A stretch of 64,000 nucleotides of DNA from Sphingobium sufflavum (GCF_021403115.1 NZ_JAJSSH010000001.1:186001-250000); one strand, 5' to 3'; shown: positions 34,542 to 43,265, counted from the first letter of the stretch. The notes: generated from the letters alone by a model not told the origin. Numbers and translations: made by a program.

Positions 34542-34939
34542 GGCTGCTGGTCAACATCGACGTGCCGGACGTGGCGGCGGGCGTCGCCTTCTACACGGCG
34601 GCGCTGCCCCTGCATGTCGGGCGGCGGTTCGATGACGATTTCGTGGAATTGCTGGGCCTGCCGGTGCCGCTCTACCTGTTGAAGGGCGATGCGGGGTCGG
34701 CCATCGGTCCCGCCGGTGGCGGCGCGCGCGATTATCGCCGCCACTGGACGCCGGTCCATCTGGATATGGTCGTGGACGATCTCGACGCCGCGGTGCTGCG
34801 CGCCGAAGCGGCGGGCGCGATCCGCGAGAGGGGCATCGACACTGCGCCCTATGGACGGATCGCGACCTTTGCCGACCCCTTTGGCCATGGCTTCTGCCTG
34901 CTCCAGTTCACTGAAAGAGGATATGATGCCCTCCTTTGA
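34535..34939 (+). CDS. VOC family protein (glyoxalase/bleomycin-resistance fold)
   Basis: A 134-residue single-module VOC protein (LLVNIDVPDVAAGVAFYTAA, WTPVHLDMVVDDLDAA, ADPFGHGFCLLQF). A candidate metal site is His in VHLDMVV and the C-terminal GHGFCLL region, but the N-terminal position is Asn instead of His and the final Glu is absent, so it may not be a standard glyoxalase. It lies between gloA and gloB with overlaps on both sides, which suggests a linked role in aldehyde handling. Confidence 0.85.
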   Translation: MVGLLVNIDVPDVAAGVAFYTAALPLHVGRRFDDDFVELLGLPVPLYLLKGDAGSAIGPAGGGARDYRRHWTPVHLDMVVDDLDAAVLRAEAAGAIRERGIDTAPYGRIATFADPFGHGFCLLQFTERGYDALL

Positions 34940-35654
34940 AATCCTGCGCGTTCCGGTGCTGAACGATAATTATGTCTGGCTGCTGCATGAGGCGGAGAGT
35001 GGCGAGACGGCGGCCATCGACCCGTCCGTTGCCGAGCCGGTGTTGGCGGCGGCGGAGGCGCGCGGATGGCGCATCACCCAGATCTGGAACACCCATTGGC
35101 ACCCCGATCATGTCGGCGGCAATGCCGGCATCCGCGCCGCCACCGGCGCGACCGTGACCGCCCCCGCTGCCGAGCAAGCGAAGATCGGCCATATCGACCA
35201 TCCGGTGGGCGAGGGCGACAGCGCGACCCTGGCGGGGGTCCGCGCCCATGTGTGGGAGGTGCCCGCGCACACCGCCGGGCATATCGCCTATCATCTGCCC
35301 GACCTTGGCGTCATCTTCACCGGCGACACCCTCTTCGCCATGGGGTGCGGCCGTCTGTTCGAGGGGACGGCGGAGCAGATGCACGCCGCCATGCAGAGGT
35401 TCGCGACCCTGCCGGATGAAACCCGCGTCTATTGCGCGCATGAATACACCCTCTCCAACGGGCGCTACGCCGTCCATGCCGAGCCGGACAATGCCGCGAC
35501 CGCCGCGCGGCTCCGCGCGGTCGAGGCGGCGCGGGCGCAGGGGGAGGCGACGGTGCCCACCACCATCGGCGACGAACGGGCCACCAACCCCTTTTTCCGC
35601 GCGCGCGACGTGGCGGAACTCGCCCGCCGCCGTGCCGAAAAGGATGCCTTCTGA
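34926..35654 (+). CDS. gloB: Hydroxyacylglutathione hydrolase (glyoxalase II)
   Basis: A 242-residue metallo-beta-lactamase-fold hydrolase completing methylglyoxal detoxification by releasing lactate from lactoylglutathione. The binuclear metal motif is NTHWHPDHVGGN, with further ligands in PAHTAGHI, FTGDTLFAMGCGRLFEG and YCAHEYT. The C-terminal glutathione-binding part ends NPFFRARD. The start at 34926 is six bases after AGAGG; an ATG three bases earlier is also possible. It overlaps the VOC gene by 14 bases. Confidence 0.94.
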   Translation: MPSFEILRVPVLNDNYVWLLHEAESGETAAIDPSVAEPVLAAAEARGWRITQIWNTHWHPDHVGGNAGIRAATGATVTAPAAEQAKIGHIDHPVGEGDSATLAGVRAHVWEVPAHTAGHIAYHLPDLGVIFTGDTLFAMGCGRLFEGTAEQMHAAMQRFATLPDETRVYCAHEYTLSNGRYAVHAEPDNAATAARLRAVEAARAQGEATVPTTIGDERATNPFFRARDVAELARRRAEKDAF

Positions 35655-35701
35655 TCGCGGCCCTGCTATATCGGCGCGACAGGGAACAGGAGAGCAGTGC
35701 G

Positions 35702-36121
35702 ATGACAAGGCTAGCGAAATCATGGTCCCTGTGCGCGCTGATCGCCCTTGCGGGATGCAGCGTGGCGACGACCGGACCGGCGCGCCTGTCGGACCGGCAG
35801 GCGCAGGAACTGGCGCGCGCACTGGATGGGAAGGTGCCCGGCAAGGCGGTCAGCTGCGTCAGCCGCATCCTCGGCACCGATGGCCTGCAGGCCGTGACCG
35901 ACGATTTGCTGCTTTATCGCGTCAATCGCGACCTGGTGTATCGCAATGACCTGCGCGGTTCCTGCACCGGGATCAGCCGGGGCAGCACGCTGGTGCTGCG
36001 CCCGACGAACGATCAATATTGCCGCAACGACATCGTCTATGGCGTCGACCTGACCACCGGCATGCGCGGCGCGTCCTGCGCGCTGGGCGATTTCGTGCCC
36101 TATCGGGCGGCGGGCCGCTAG
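35702..36121 (+). CDS. Cysteine-containing lipoprotein of unknown function
   Basis: A 139-residue lipoprotein with signal LAKSWSLCALIALAGC (lipidated cysteine near 19). The mature part has further cysteines in AVSCVSRI, GSCTGIS, DQYCRND and GASCALGDF, allowing two disulfides. No named domain recognised, though the RVNRDLVYRNDLRGSCTG core looks like a conserved sphingomonad lipoprotein. It lies 47 bases after gloB with a GGAACAGGAGAG ribosome site, and converges on the acyl-CoA ligase gene. Confidence 0.75.
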   Translation: MTRLAKSWSLCALIALAGCSVATTGPARLSDRQAQELARALDGKVPGKAVSCVSRILGTDGLQAVTDDLLLYRVNRDLVYRNDLRGSCTGISRGSTLVLRPTNDQYCRNDIVYGVDLTTGMRGASCALGDFVPYRAAGR

Positions 36122-36127
36122 GGCGCT

Positions 36128-37918
36128 TCAGCCGCCATATAGCCCGTCCAGCCGCGCCTGATAGCGGGCGCGGATGACATGGCGGCGGATCTTGAGCGAC
36201 GGCGTCATCTCGCCATTCTCTATGCCAAAGGGTTCATCGGCCAGCGCGATGCGGCGCACCCGTTCGATGATGGACAGGCCCGCATTCACCCGGTCGACCG
36301 CCGCGCGCAGCGTCGCCACGAAGGCCGCATTGTCGTGGAGCGGCGCATCCTCCGGCAGGCCGTGCGCTATCGCCCAGTCGCGGGCATGGTCCGGGTCCGG
36401 CACCAGCAGCGCGACCAGATGGGGCCTCCGGTCGCCATGCACCATCGCCTGCCCGATCTCCGGCTGGAGGGTCAGCATGCCCTCCACCCGCTGCGGCGCG
36501 ACATTGTCGCCCTTGTCGTTGACGATCAGGTCTTTCTTGCGATCCGTGATGCGCAGGCGGCCACCATCGTCGATCTCGCCAATGTCGCCGGTGTGGAGCC
36601 ACCCGTCCTGCAACACCCGCGCCGTCTCCGCATCGTTGCGCCAATAGCCGTGCATGACCAGTTCGCCGCGCACCAATATCTCGCCATCCCCGGCGATGCG
36701 GATCTCGACATTCCTGAGCGGCGGGCCGACGCTGTCCATGCGGATGCCCGCGCCCGGCCGGTTACAGCTGACCACCGGTGCGGCCTCCGTCTGGCCATAG
36801 CCTTGCAGCAGGGTCAGGCCGAGCGCCTGAAAGAAGCGCCCGACCTCCGGGTTCAGGGGCGCGCCGCCGGACACCAGCGCTTTCAGCCGACCGCCGAAGC
36901 GCGCCTGTATTTTCGGGCGCAGCGTGTGGTTCAGGAGGAAGTCGAGCGGCCCGTCCTGCCAGCCGCGCCGACCGGTGCGGGCGATCCGTTCCCCCTGCGC
37001 CAGCGCGATGTGGAGCAGGCGGACGCCGATCCCGCCCTCCTTCTCGATCGCCTTGGTGATGCGCACGCGCAGCATCTCGAACAGGCGCGGCACGACCACC
37101 ATGATGGTGGGCCGCGCCTCGCTGATGTTCGCGGCCAGTTTTTCGAGGCTTTCGGCGTACCAGATTTCCGCGCCCAGCCCGATGGGCAGGAACTGGCCCG
37201 CGCTATGCTCATAGCTGTGACTGATCGGCAGGAAGGAGAGGAAGCGTTCGTCCACCTCCCAGCCGAAATCCTCCGCGATGATGGCCTGCGCGCCCTCCAC
37301 ATTGCACAGGATCGCACCATGATGCTGCATCACGCCGCGCGGCGCGCCGCCGGTGCCGCTGGTGTAGATGATGCAGGCGAGGTCGCCGCGCTGCGCCGTC
37401 TGCGCGGCGGCGGTGGCGGCGACGTCCGCCGGATGATCCGCGATGATGCGGTCCCAGTCGAGCAGGGTGACATCCCCGCCCTGCAACGCGCGGTGCGGCT
37501 CCATGGCGATGGCGAGGCGAATGGAGGAGCGCAGCACGGCGGGCAGCAGGGCGGCGGCGATCTTCGCTGTCGAGAAGATGACCGCGCTCGCGCCGCTGTC
37601 GGTGATGATATGCGCGTGGTCGCCCGTCGTGTTGGTGGTGTAGGTCGGCACCGTCACCGCGCCCGCCGCCATGATGGCCAGGTCCGCGATGCAGAATTCG
37701 GGGCGGTTTTCGCTGACGAGCATCACCCGGTCACCCGGCTGCACGCCCTGCGCGCGCAGGCCGGCGGCCAGTGCGGCGACATCGCGCGCCACCGCCGCCC
37801 AGCTTTGCACCGACCAGTCGCCATCGCGTTTCACGCGCAGGAACGGTCGGTCGCCCTCCTCGGCGGCGCGCGCGAAGAACATCGTGGTGAGGTTCGGAAA
37901 ATGCTCGAACTGCCGCAT
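36128..37918 (-). CDS. AMP-dependent long-chain acyl-CoA synthetase
   Basis: A 596-residue adenylate-forming ligase (FAA1/FadD15-like). It activates fatty acids to acyl-CoA with ATP. Visible are the P-loop-like IIYTSGTGGAPRGVMQHH, LPISHSYEHSAGQ, the A4/A5 region SGGAPLNPEVGRFF and LLQGYGQTEAAP, GWLHTGDIGEID and the hinge ITDRKKDLIVNDKG. The start at 37918 is taken from the family start; a GGGGAGG site lies ten bases upstream. It is downstream of ggt and pyrD on the same strand; a shared transcript is possible. Confidence 0.92.
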   Translation of the reverse strand: MRQFEHFPNLTTMFFARAAEEGDRPFLRVKRDGDWSVQSWAAVARDVAALAAGLRAQGVQPGDRVMLVSENRPEFCIADLAIMAAGAVTVPTYTTNTTGDHAHIITDSGASAVIFSTAKIAAALLPAVLRSSIRLAIAMEPHRALQGGDVTLLDWDRIIADHPADVAATAAAQTAQRGDLACIIYTSGTGGAPRGVMQHHGAILCNVEGAQAIIAEDFGWEVDERFLSFLPISHSYEHSAGQFLPIGLGAEIWYAESLEKLAANISEARPTIMVVVPRLFEMLRVRITKAIEKEGGIGVRLLHIALAQGERIARTGRRGWQDGPLDFLLNHTLRPKIQARFGGRLKALVSGGAPLNPEVGRFFQALGLTLLQGYGQTEAAPVVSCNRPGAGIRMDSVGPPLRNVEIRIAGDGEILVRGELVMHGYWRNDAETARVLQDGWLHTGDIGEIDDGGRLRITDRKKDLIVNDKGDNVAPQRVEGMLTLQPEIGQAMVHGDRRPHLVALLVPDPDHARDWAIAHGLPEDAPLHDNAAFVATLRAAVDRVNAGLSIIERVRRIALADEPFGIENGEMTPSLKIRRHVIRARYQARLDGLYGG

Positions 37919-37970
37919 CGGGCCTGATCCTCCCCTTCCTGTGTAGCGGTGCGCGGCCCGAATAGCGCGC

Positions 37971-39659
37971 TTATTCCGCCAGCGCGACCCCCGGACTGCG
38001 CGGATCGGCGCCGCCTTCCCACCTGGTCGGCGTCCGGGCGGCGGCATTGGCCTTCAGCCCCAGCGGCGCGATCGCGACCGTGTGGCCCATTGCCTCCAGC
38101 GGGGCCTTCAGCGCGTCCAGCCCGCCGCCCTGCTCCAGTATCACGCTGTCGCGGTTGAAGAAGACCAGGCCGAGGCCGATGGCGTCGCGCGGGGACAGGC
38201 CCCAGTCGAGCCGGGCGATGATCGCCTTGGCCACCTGCATGATGATGGTGCGCCCGCCCGCCGCGCCGACCACGAACACGGGCTTGCCGTCCGGGCCATA
38301 GACGATGGTCGGGGCCATGGAGGACAGGGGCCGCTTGCCCGCCGTCACCCGGTTGGCGACCGGCGCGCCGTCCTTTTCGGGGGCGAAGGTGAAATCGGTC
38401 AGTTCATTGTTGAGGAAATAGCCGTTGGCGATCAACTGGCTGCCGAACGGCCCCTCGATGGTGGAGGTCATGCTGACGATGTCGCCGGTCCCGTCGATGG
38501 CGACGAAATGGGTGGTGGCGGGGACTTCCGACGACAGCGCCTTCGTCCGGGGCAGCGCGCCCAGCGGCTTGCCCGGCGTATAACGGCCGCGCGCGCGCGC
38601 CGGGTCGATCAGGCGGCCACGGGTGCGGATATAGGCCGGGTCGATCAGCCCCGCGACCGGTACGTCGACGAAATCCCGGTCGCCCAGCCATGTGTCGCGA
38701 TCGGCATAGGCCAGTTGCATGGCCTCCGCGATCAGGTGCCAGCTTTGCGGCGAATCCTTGCCCAGCTTCGTCAGGTCGAACCGTTCCAACATGCCCAATA
38801 TCTGGAGGATGGTGATCGCGCCGGAGGAGGGCGGGCCCATCCCGCAAATCCGGTAGACGCGGTAGATGCCGCAGATGGGCGCGCGCTCGCGGGCGGCATA
38901 GCCGGCGATGTCAGCCGGAGTTATGGTCGCGGGGTTCTGCGCCGCCCCGGCGGTGGCCTTGCCGATGGCCTCGGCATTTTCGCCCGTGTAGAAGGCGGTC
39001 GGCCCCTCCGCCGCCACCCGGCGCAGGAAGGCGGCGAGCGCGGGATTGCGCAGCAGCGTGCCCTCCGATGCGGGGACGCCATTGACCCAATAGAGCGCGC
39101 GCGCCTCCGGGAAATCGCGCCACAGGCCCTGCATGGCGGAGAGGCGGCCCGCCAGCACGCGGTTCACGACAAATCCCTGATCGGCAAGGCGGATCGCGGG
39201 TTGGAACAAGTCGGCCCAGGGCAGCCTGCCCCATTTGGCATGGGCCTTCGCCATCAGCGCGATATTGCCGGGCACGCCGACCGACTTGCCACCGGGGAAG
39301 GCTGCGGGGAAGGAGAGCGGCGCCCCGTCTGCGCCCAGGAAACGGTCCGGCGTCGCGGCGGCGGGCGCGGTTTCCCGGCCGTCGATGCTTTCGACCAGCC
39401 CGGCCGTGCCGTCATGATGGAGCAGGAAGCCGCCGCCGCCGATGCCGCTCGATTGCGGTTCGACCACGGTCAGCGCCAGCATCATCGCCATGGCGGCGTC
39501 GGCCGCGGAGCCGCCCTGCCGCAATATCGCCTGCCCCGCCTCGCTCGCGCGCGGGTCGGCGGCAGAGACAAGCCCGCCATCGGCCCGGGCGGACACCGCC
39601 GACAGGCCGATGAGCAGGACGGCGAAGATGCCGCGGATCGTGGGGGAAAAGCGTGCCAT
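37971..39659 (-). CDS. ggt: Gamma-glutamyltransferase, periplasmic
   Basis: A 562-residue Ntn-hydrolase that cleaves glutathione and transfers its gamma-glutamyl group. The first ~27 residues are a signal peptide (GIFAVLLIGLSAVSARA). The precursor self-cleaves before the catalytic threonine, here Thr382 in ATTHFVAIDGTGDIVSMT. Other family features are DPRASEAGQAILRQGGSAADAA, SSGIGGGGFLLHHDG and the late PLSSMAPTIVY and GAAGGRTII segments. An in-frame start at 39701 would add residues before the signal. The pyrD gene lies 26 bases upstream. Confidence 0.94.
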   Translation of the reverse strand: MARFSPTIRGIFAVLLIGLSAVSARADGGLVSAADPRASEAGQAILRQGGSAADAAMAMMLALTVVEPQSSGIGGGGFLLHHDGTAGLVESIDGRETAPAAATPDRFLGADGAPLSFPAAFPGGKSVGVPGNIALMAKAHAKWGRLPWADLFQPAIRLADQGFVVNRVLAGRLSAMQGLWRDFPEARALYWVNGVPASEGTLLRNPALAAFLRRVAAEGPTAFYTGENAEAIGKATAGAAQNPATITPADIAGYAARERAPICGIYRVYRICGMGPPSSGAITILQILGMLERFDLTKLGKDSPQSWHLIAEAMQLAYADRDTWLGDRDFVDVPVAGLIDPAYIRTRGRLIDPARARGRYTPGKPLGALPRTKALSSEVPATTHFVAIDGTGDIVSMTSTIEGPFGSQLIANGYFLNNELTDFTFAPEKDGAPVANRVTAGKRPLSSMAPTIVYGPDGKPVFVVGAAGGRTIIMQVAKAIIARLDWGLSPRDAIGLGLVFFNRDSVILEQGGGLDALKAPLEAMGHTVAIAPLGLKANAAARTPTRWEGGADPRSPGVALAE

Positions 39660-39685
39660 GCCCGAACGTCGCCCTTCAACGCCGG

Positions 39686-40744
39686 TCATGCAAGCGGACA
39701 ATCGACGCCGACCGCATCCGCCACGCTGGCGAAGCCGTCGCGGCGGAGTAGGGCGACCAGCCCCTCGTTGATCGTGCGGGCCAGCATCGGTCCTTCATAG
39801 ACCAGCGCCGAATAGAGCTGCACCAATGAGGCGCCCGCGCGGATGCGGGCATAGGCCTGCTCCGCATTGCCGATGCCGCCGACCCCGATCAGCGGCAGGC
39901 GGCCACCGGTCGCGCGGCGGAAATCGCGCAGCCGCTCCAGCGCCAGATCGTGCAGTGGCGCGCCGGACAGCCCGCCCGTCTCCCCGGCGAGCGGCGAGCG
40001 CAGCGTCGCGGGGCGGGAGATGGTGGTGTTGGAGACGATCAGCGCGTCGATGCGGTGCGCCAGCGCGACCTCGGCAATGTCCGTGACGTCGGCGGGTTCG
40101 AGGTCGGGCGCGACCTTCAGCCAGACCGGCGGTCCCGATTCGCCGCGCGCGGCCATCACCGCGGCCAGCAGCGAATCGAGCGCGCCGCGATCCTGCAGCG
40201 CGCGCAGGCCCGGCGTGTTGGGGGAGGAGATGTTGACGGTGATATAGTCGGCGTGGCGGCCCAGCGCGGCGATGCCCGCGACATAGTCGACGATGCGATC
40301 CTCGCTGTCCTTGTTCGCGCCGATGTTCACGCCGACGACGAGGTCGCCCGCTTTCGCCTTGCCGGACCGCCGGGCGAGCCGGGCATAAGCGTCGGCCTGC
40401 CCGCCATTGTTGAAGCCCATGCGGTTGATGACGGCCTCATCCTCCACCAGCCGGAACAGGCGGGGCCGGGGATTGCCCGCCTGCGGGCGCGGCGTCAGCG
40501 TGCCGACCTCGGAAAAGGCGAAGCCGAAGCGGCCCATCCGGTCATAGACCTCTGCGTCCTTGTCAAAGCCGGGGGCCAGGCCGACCGGCCCGGCAAAGTC
40601 CAGCCCGAACAGGCTTTGTCGCAATATGGGGTCGCATCCGGCGGACGCGCTGGCGGGCAGCAGGCGCAACAGGCGAATGGTGAGGCGATGGGCCGACTCT
40701 GCATCGAGCCGGAACAGGAGCGGGCGGATCGAACGGAAAATCAT
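39686..40744 (-). CDS. pyrD: Dihydroorotate dehydrogenase (quinone), class 2
   Basis: A 352-residue membrane-associated flavoenzyme oxidising dihydroorotate to orotate in pyrimidine synthesis, using ubiquinone. The N-terminal amphipathic helix (MIFRSIRPLLFRLDAESAH) is the class 2 membrane anchor. Further landmarks are GPVGLAPGFDKDAEVYD, TVNISSPNTPGLRALQ with the catalytic Ser of this class, ALIVSNTTISRP and GVGGIGNAEQAYARI. Length matches E. coli PyrD (336). It heads a possible pyrD-ggt-ligase transcript. Confidence 0.95.
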   Translation of the reverse strand: MIFRSIRPLLFRLDAESAHRLTIRLLRLLPASASAGCDPILRQSLFGLDFAGPVGLAPGFDKDAEVYDRMGRFGFAFSEVGTLTPRPQAGNPRPRLFRLVEDEAVINRMGFNNGGQADAYARLARRSGKAKAGDLVVGVNIGANKDSEDRIVDYVAGIAALGRHADYITVNISSPNTPGLRALQDRGALDSLLAAVMAARGESGPPVWLKVAPDLEPADVTDIAEVALAHRIDALIVSNTTISRPATLRSPLAGETGGLSGAPLHDLALERLRDFRRATGGRLPLIGVGGIGNAEQAYARIRAGASLVQLYSALVYEGPMLARTINEGLVALLRRDGFASVADAVGVDCPLA

Positions 40745-40927
40745 GACGCGCGCCTATCACAGGCTACGCTGCACTGCGTGATATTTCTGCTGGAAAGGGC
40801 GGATTTCGGAACGGGTCCGTAACCGAAAACCTGCCCTTGCAACGCATTATCGTCGCGAATGTCGATTCCGTCCAATATTTGCGGCGCAGAACCAGTGTAG
40901 GCGAACGGTGCGACCCGAAGGGCTCTG

Positions 40928-40956
40928 TTGTCAACCGACTTCACGAGACCTTATAC
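40928..40956 (+). promoter_or_regulatory. Strong sigma-70-type promoter ahead of the AraC gene
   Basis: TTGTCA, 17-base spacer, TTATAC. Start of transcription would be near 40963, at the foot of the terminator hairpin that follows. The interval 40745-40927 shows no convincing gene. Confidence 0.6.
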
Positions 40957-40960
40957 CTTG

Positions 40961-40998
40961 GGGGACCGTCTGGCTTTGGCCGGGCGGTCCCCTTTTTT
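40961..40998 (+). terminator. Intrinsic terminator directly behind a promoter
   Basis: GGGGACCG pairs with CGGTCCCC with an inner CTGG/CCGG-like stem, then TTTTTT. On the plus strand only. No plus-strand gene precedes it, so it ends either a very short RNA or an attenuated leader of the AraC-type gene. Confidence 0.8.
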
Positions 40999-41086
40999 GT
41001 TCACATCCGCCGGGAACTGTGACAAGCGTCGCAAAACGAAACAATGATAAGCCGTAAGGTCGCGCCAGCAGTATCTTGGAGATGTT

Positions 41087-42028
41087 GTGGTAGATCGTCC
41101 ATCGGAGGCGGGGGGATCGTCTGATCCCGCGCTTCCCGATCCTTTTGGAGAGCCGTCAGGGACGGAGGGGCCGCCGCCGACCAACCGCGTGTCGCTGAGC
41201 TATCTCGCGCCACCGGAGGATCTGTCGGCGCTGTTCGGACCCATGTATCTGTTCGTCGCCGACAAACGGGCGGTTTCGGACCATACCCGCGCGGACTTCG
41301 CCCAGATCCGGTTCATGCTCATGGGCACCGGCGACTACAGCTTTCACGATGGGCGCCGCGAATCGACCCCCGCCTGCTGCATGCTCGGCCCGACCAGCGC
41401 GGCCACCCGGTTCGAGGTGGACGGGCCGATGCGGGTGATCGGCGTCTCCGTGCTGCCACTGGGATGGGTGGCGTTGGGCGCGGGCGATGCGGGGGAGGTG
41501 GCGGACAGCGTCTTCGACCTTGCCGAGCGATTCGGGCGGGCATGGTCCGACCTGCATGCCCGACTGTGTGGCATCGACGATGCGGACGACGCGGCGGCGC
41601 TGCTGTGGCCCTTCCTGCGCTCCTGCATCCGTCCGCCCAGCCCGGCGGAGGAGGCGTTCGTCCTCGCCATCGACGAATGGCTGGCGGACGAACGCTCGCC
41701 GCGCGTCGACAGCCTTCAGGAGGTCACCGGCCTCTCGTCCCGGCAGATCGCTCGGCTGAGCAACCGATTCTATGGCGCGCCGCCCAAATATCTCGCTCGC
41801 AAATATCGCGCGCTACGCTGTGCGCTGATATTGGCGCGCGACAATATCGACTGGGCGGACCTGTGCGACGGCGCTTTCTATGACCAGTCGCACTTCATCC
41901 GCGAGTTCAAGCATTTCATCGGCCTGACGCCCAGCCAGTTGCGGGACAATGCCAGCCTCGTCATCCGCCTGACCATGGGGCGGCGGGACGTGGCGGGCAC
42001 CATCGCCAATCTCAGCCGCATCAGCTGA
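41087..42028 (+). CDS. AraC family transcriptional regulator
   Basis: A 313-residue regulator. The N-terminal ~200 residues form a sensing domain with MYLFVADKRAVSD and FEVDGPMRVIGVSVLP. The C-terminal AraC double helix-turn-helix is at about 215-300 (VDSLQEVTGLSSRQIARLSN, RCALILARDNIDWADLC, DQSHFIREFKHFIGLTPSQ). The GTG start at 41087 follows TTGGAGA by six bases; the nearby ATG at 41082 is out of frame. A long leader with a promoter and terminator precedes it. Targets are not obvious; the next gene converges. Confidence 0.9.
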   Translation: MVDRPSEAGGSSDPALPDPFGEPSGTEGPPPTNRVSLSYLAPPEDLSALFGPMYLFVADKRAVSDHTRADFAQIRFMLMGTGDYSFHDGRRESTPACCMLGPTSAATRFEVDGPMRVIGVSVLPLGWVALGAGDAGEVADSVFDLAERFGRAWSDLHARLCGIDDADDAAALLWPFLRSCIRPPSPAEEAFVLAIDEWLADERSPRVDSLQEVTGLSSRQIARLSNRFYGAPPKYLARKYRALRCALILARDNIDWADLCDGAFYDQSHFIREFKHFIGLTPSQLRDNASLVIRLTMGRRDVAGTIANLSRIS

Positions 42029-42052
42029 CGCGGCGGGGGAAGGGGGGACGTG

Positions 42053-42073
42053 GGCGGGGCCGCCCTCCCCGCC
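42053..42073. terminator. Hairpin between convergent AraC and azoR genes
   Basis: GGCGGGG/CCCCGCC with a 7-base loop in the 70-bp convergent gap. No T-run; weak terminator at best. Confidence 0.45.
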
Positions 42074-42098
42074 TGTCGCCGTCCCGCCTGTTGCTGCG

Positions 42099-42677
42099 TC
42101 AGGCGGCCAGCGCCACGATATGCCGGTCGGCCGCGGCGATGGCGGTGGCGCGCTGCTCCGGCCCCACGGCGATCCCTTCCGCCACCACGAATTCGGGCGA
42201 GATGCCGATGAAGCCGAACACCGACGTCAGATAGGTTTCGACATGCTCCGCCGCTGCGCTGGGCGATTCCACGCCATAGAAGCCACCGCGCGACACCGCG
42301 ACGATCACCCGCTTCGGCCTGGCCAGCCCCTTTGGCCCCTCCGCCGTATAGGCGAAGGTGCGGCCTGCGATCATGATGCGGTCGATCCACGCCTTGAGCT
42401 GGCCGGGAACCCCGAAATTATACATGGGCGCGCCGATCACCACGATGTCGGACGCCAGAAACTCCTCCAGCACCGCGGCGCTGGCGATGGCGGCCTCGCC
42501 CGTGTCGCCCGGCAGGGCGGCCAGATCGAGATGGGGCAGGGGGTCGGCGGCAAGGTCGCGCCGGGCGACGTCCAGCGCGGGGTCGGCACGGGTCAGCGCC
42601 CCCACGATGGAGGCGGTCAGCTGGCGGCTGACGCTCTGTTCGCCGGTGATGCTGGAATCGATGTGGAGGAGCTTCAT
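42099..42677 (-). CDS. azoR: FMN-dependent NADH-azoreductase / quinone reductase
   Basis: A 192-residue flavodoxin-fold enzyme that reduces azo dyes and quinones with NADH by two-electron transfer. Landmarks are MKLLHIDSSITGEQSVSRQL at the start, VVIGAPMYNFGVPGQLKAWI for FMN binding, and VAVSRGGFYG. Length matches E. coli AzoR (201). The start at 42677 follows AAGGAAC. It is divergent from an HxlR regulator; in Bacillus the HxlR protein YodB controls azoR1, so similar quinone-responsive control is a fair inference. Confidence 0.93.
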   Translation of the reverse strand: MKLLHIDSSITGEQSVSRQLTASIVGALTRADPALDVARRDLAADPLPHLDLAALPGDTGEAAIASAAVLEEFLASDIVVIGAPMYNFGVPGQLKAWIDRIMIAGRTFAYTAEGPKGLARPKRVIVAVSRGGFYGVESPSAAAEHVETYLTSVFGFIGISPEFVVAEGIAVGPEQRATAIAAADRHIVALAA

Positions 42678-42693
42678 TTCCAGTTCCTTTAGG

Positions 42694-42784
42694 TATATAT
42701 GAGTAACCAGGGCTGGATATGTAACCGCATGGGAATGGCCCGCAAGGAGGCACAATCTTGTCACTCGGGCACAGCAATGTAACC
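42694..42784. promoter_or_regulatory. azoR promoter with repeated TAACC-type sites
   Basis: On the minus strand TTACAT, ~18 bases, then ATATAT forms a promoter. On the plus strand ATGAGTAACC (42699-42708), ATGTAACC (42719-42726) and ATGTAACC (42777-42784) repeat, the second covering the -35 box. These are candidate HxlR binding sites; the third lies inside the start of the hxlR gene. Confidence 0.5.
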
Positions 42785-43216
42785 ATCGAGGCGCCGGACA
42801 GTGGGGAAATCGGGCAGGGGGAACCCTGTGCCGCGCTCGATCCGGTGCAGATTCAGTCGGGATGCCGCACGGTCAGCGAAGTCCTGTCGCGGGTCGGCGA
42901 TAAATGGAGCATCCTGATCGTCATGATTCTGGCGAGCGGCCCGCGTCGCTTCAACGAACTGAAGCGGTTGGTGGACGGCATTTCGCAGCGCATGCTCACC
43001 CTGACGCTGCGCAATCTGGAGCGGGACGGGCTGGTGCAGCGCACCGTCACGCCCAGCATCCCGCCGCGCGTCGATTATGCGCTGACGCCTCTCGGCCATT
43101 CGCTTCGCGTGCCGGTTTCGGCGCTGGGTGAATGGGTGATGGCGAATATCACCACCATCAAGGATGCGCGGGAACGATTCGACGAGGAATTGCAGCAGCG
43201 GGACAGGCTGGGATAG
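42758..43216 (+). CDS. HxlR family transcriptional regulator
   Basis: A 152-residue winged-helix regulator (VGDKWSILIVMILASGPRRF, ELKRLVDGISQRMLTLTLRN, then the wing RVDYALTPLGHSL). Two cysteines precede the fold: one in GEPCAALD and one in QSGCRTVSEVL, the latter at the position used for redox sensing in YodB/HypR-type proteins. It starts with TTG; the exact AAGGAGG seven bases upstream makes this start convincing, and no in-frame ATG gives a complete domain. Divergent from azoR. Confidence 0.88.
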   Translation: MSLGHSNVTIEAPDSGEIGQGEPCAALDPVQIQSGCRTVSEVLSRVGDKWSILIVMILASGPRRFNELKRLVDGISQRMLTLTLRNLERDGLVQRTVTPSIPPRVDYALTPLGHSLRVPVSALGEWVMANITTIKDARERFDEELQQRDRLG

Positions 43217-43265
43217 GGGTGGCGCATCAAAAGCCTTGATCCCCGGCACGTCCGTCGCCACATGC

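Noticed and set aside
40830..41000. 6S RNA or signal recognition particle RNA
   Set aside because: I could not match the conserved loop sequences of either RNA; the promoter lies too close to the terminator for a 150-base RNA from that start.
40837..41022. A 61-codon open frame spanning the promoter-terminator element
   Set aside because: It runs through an intrinsic terminator and has no ribosome site or family match.
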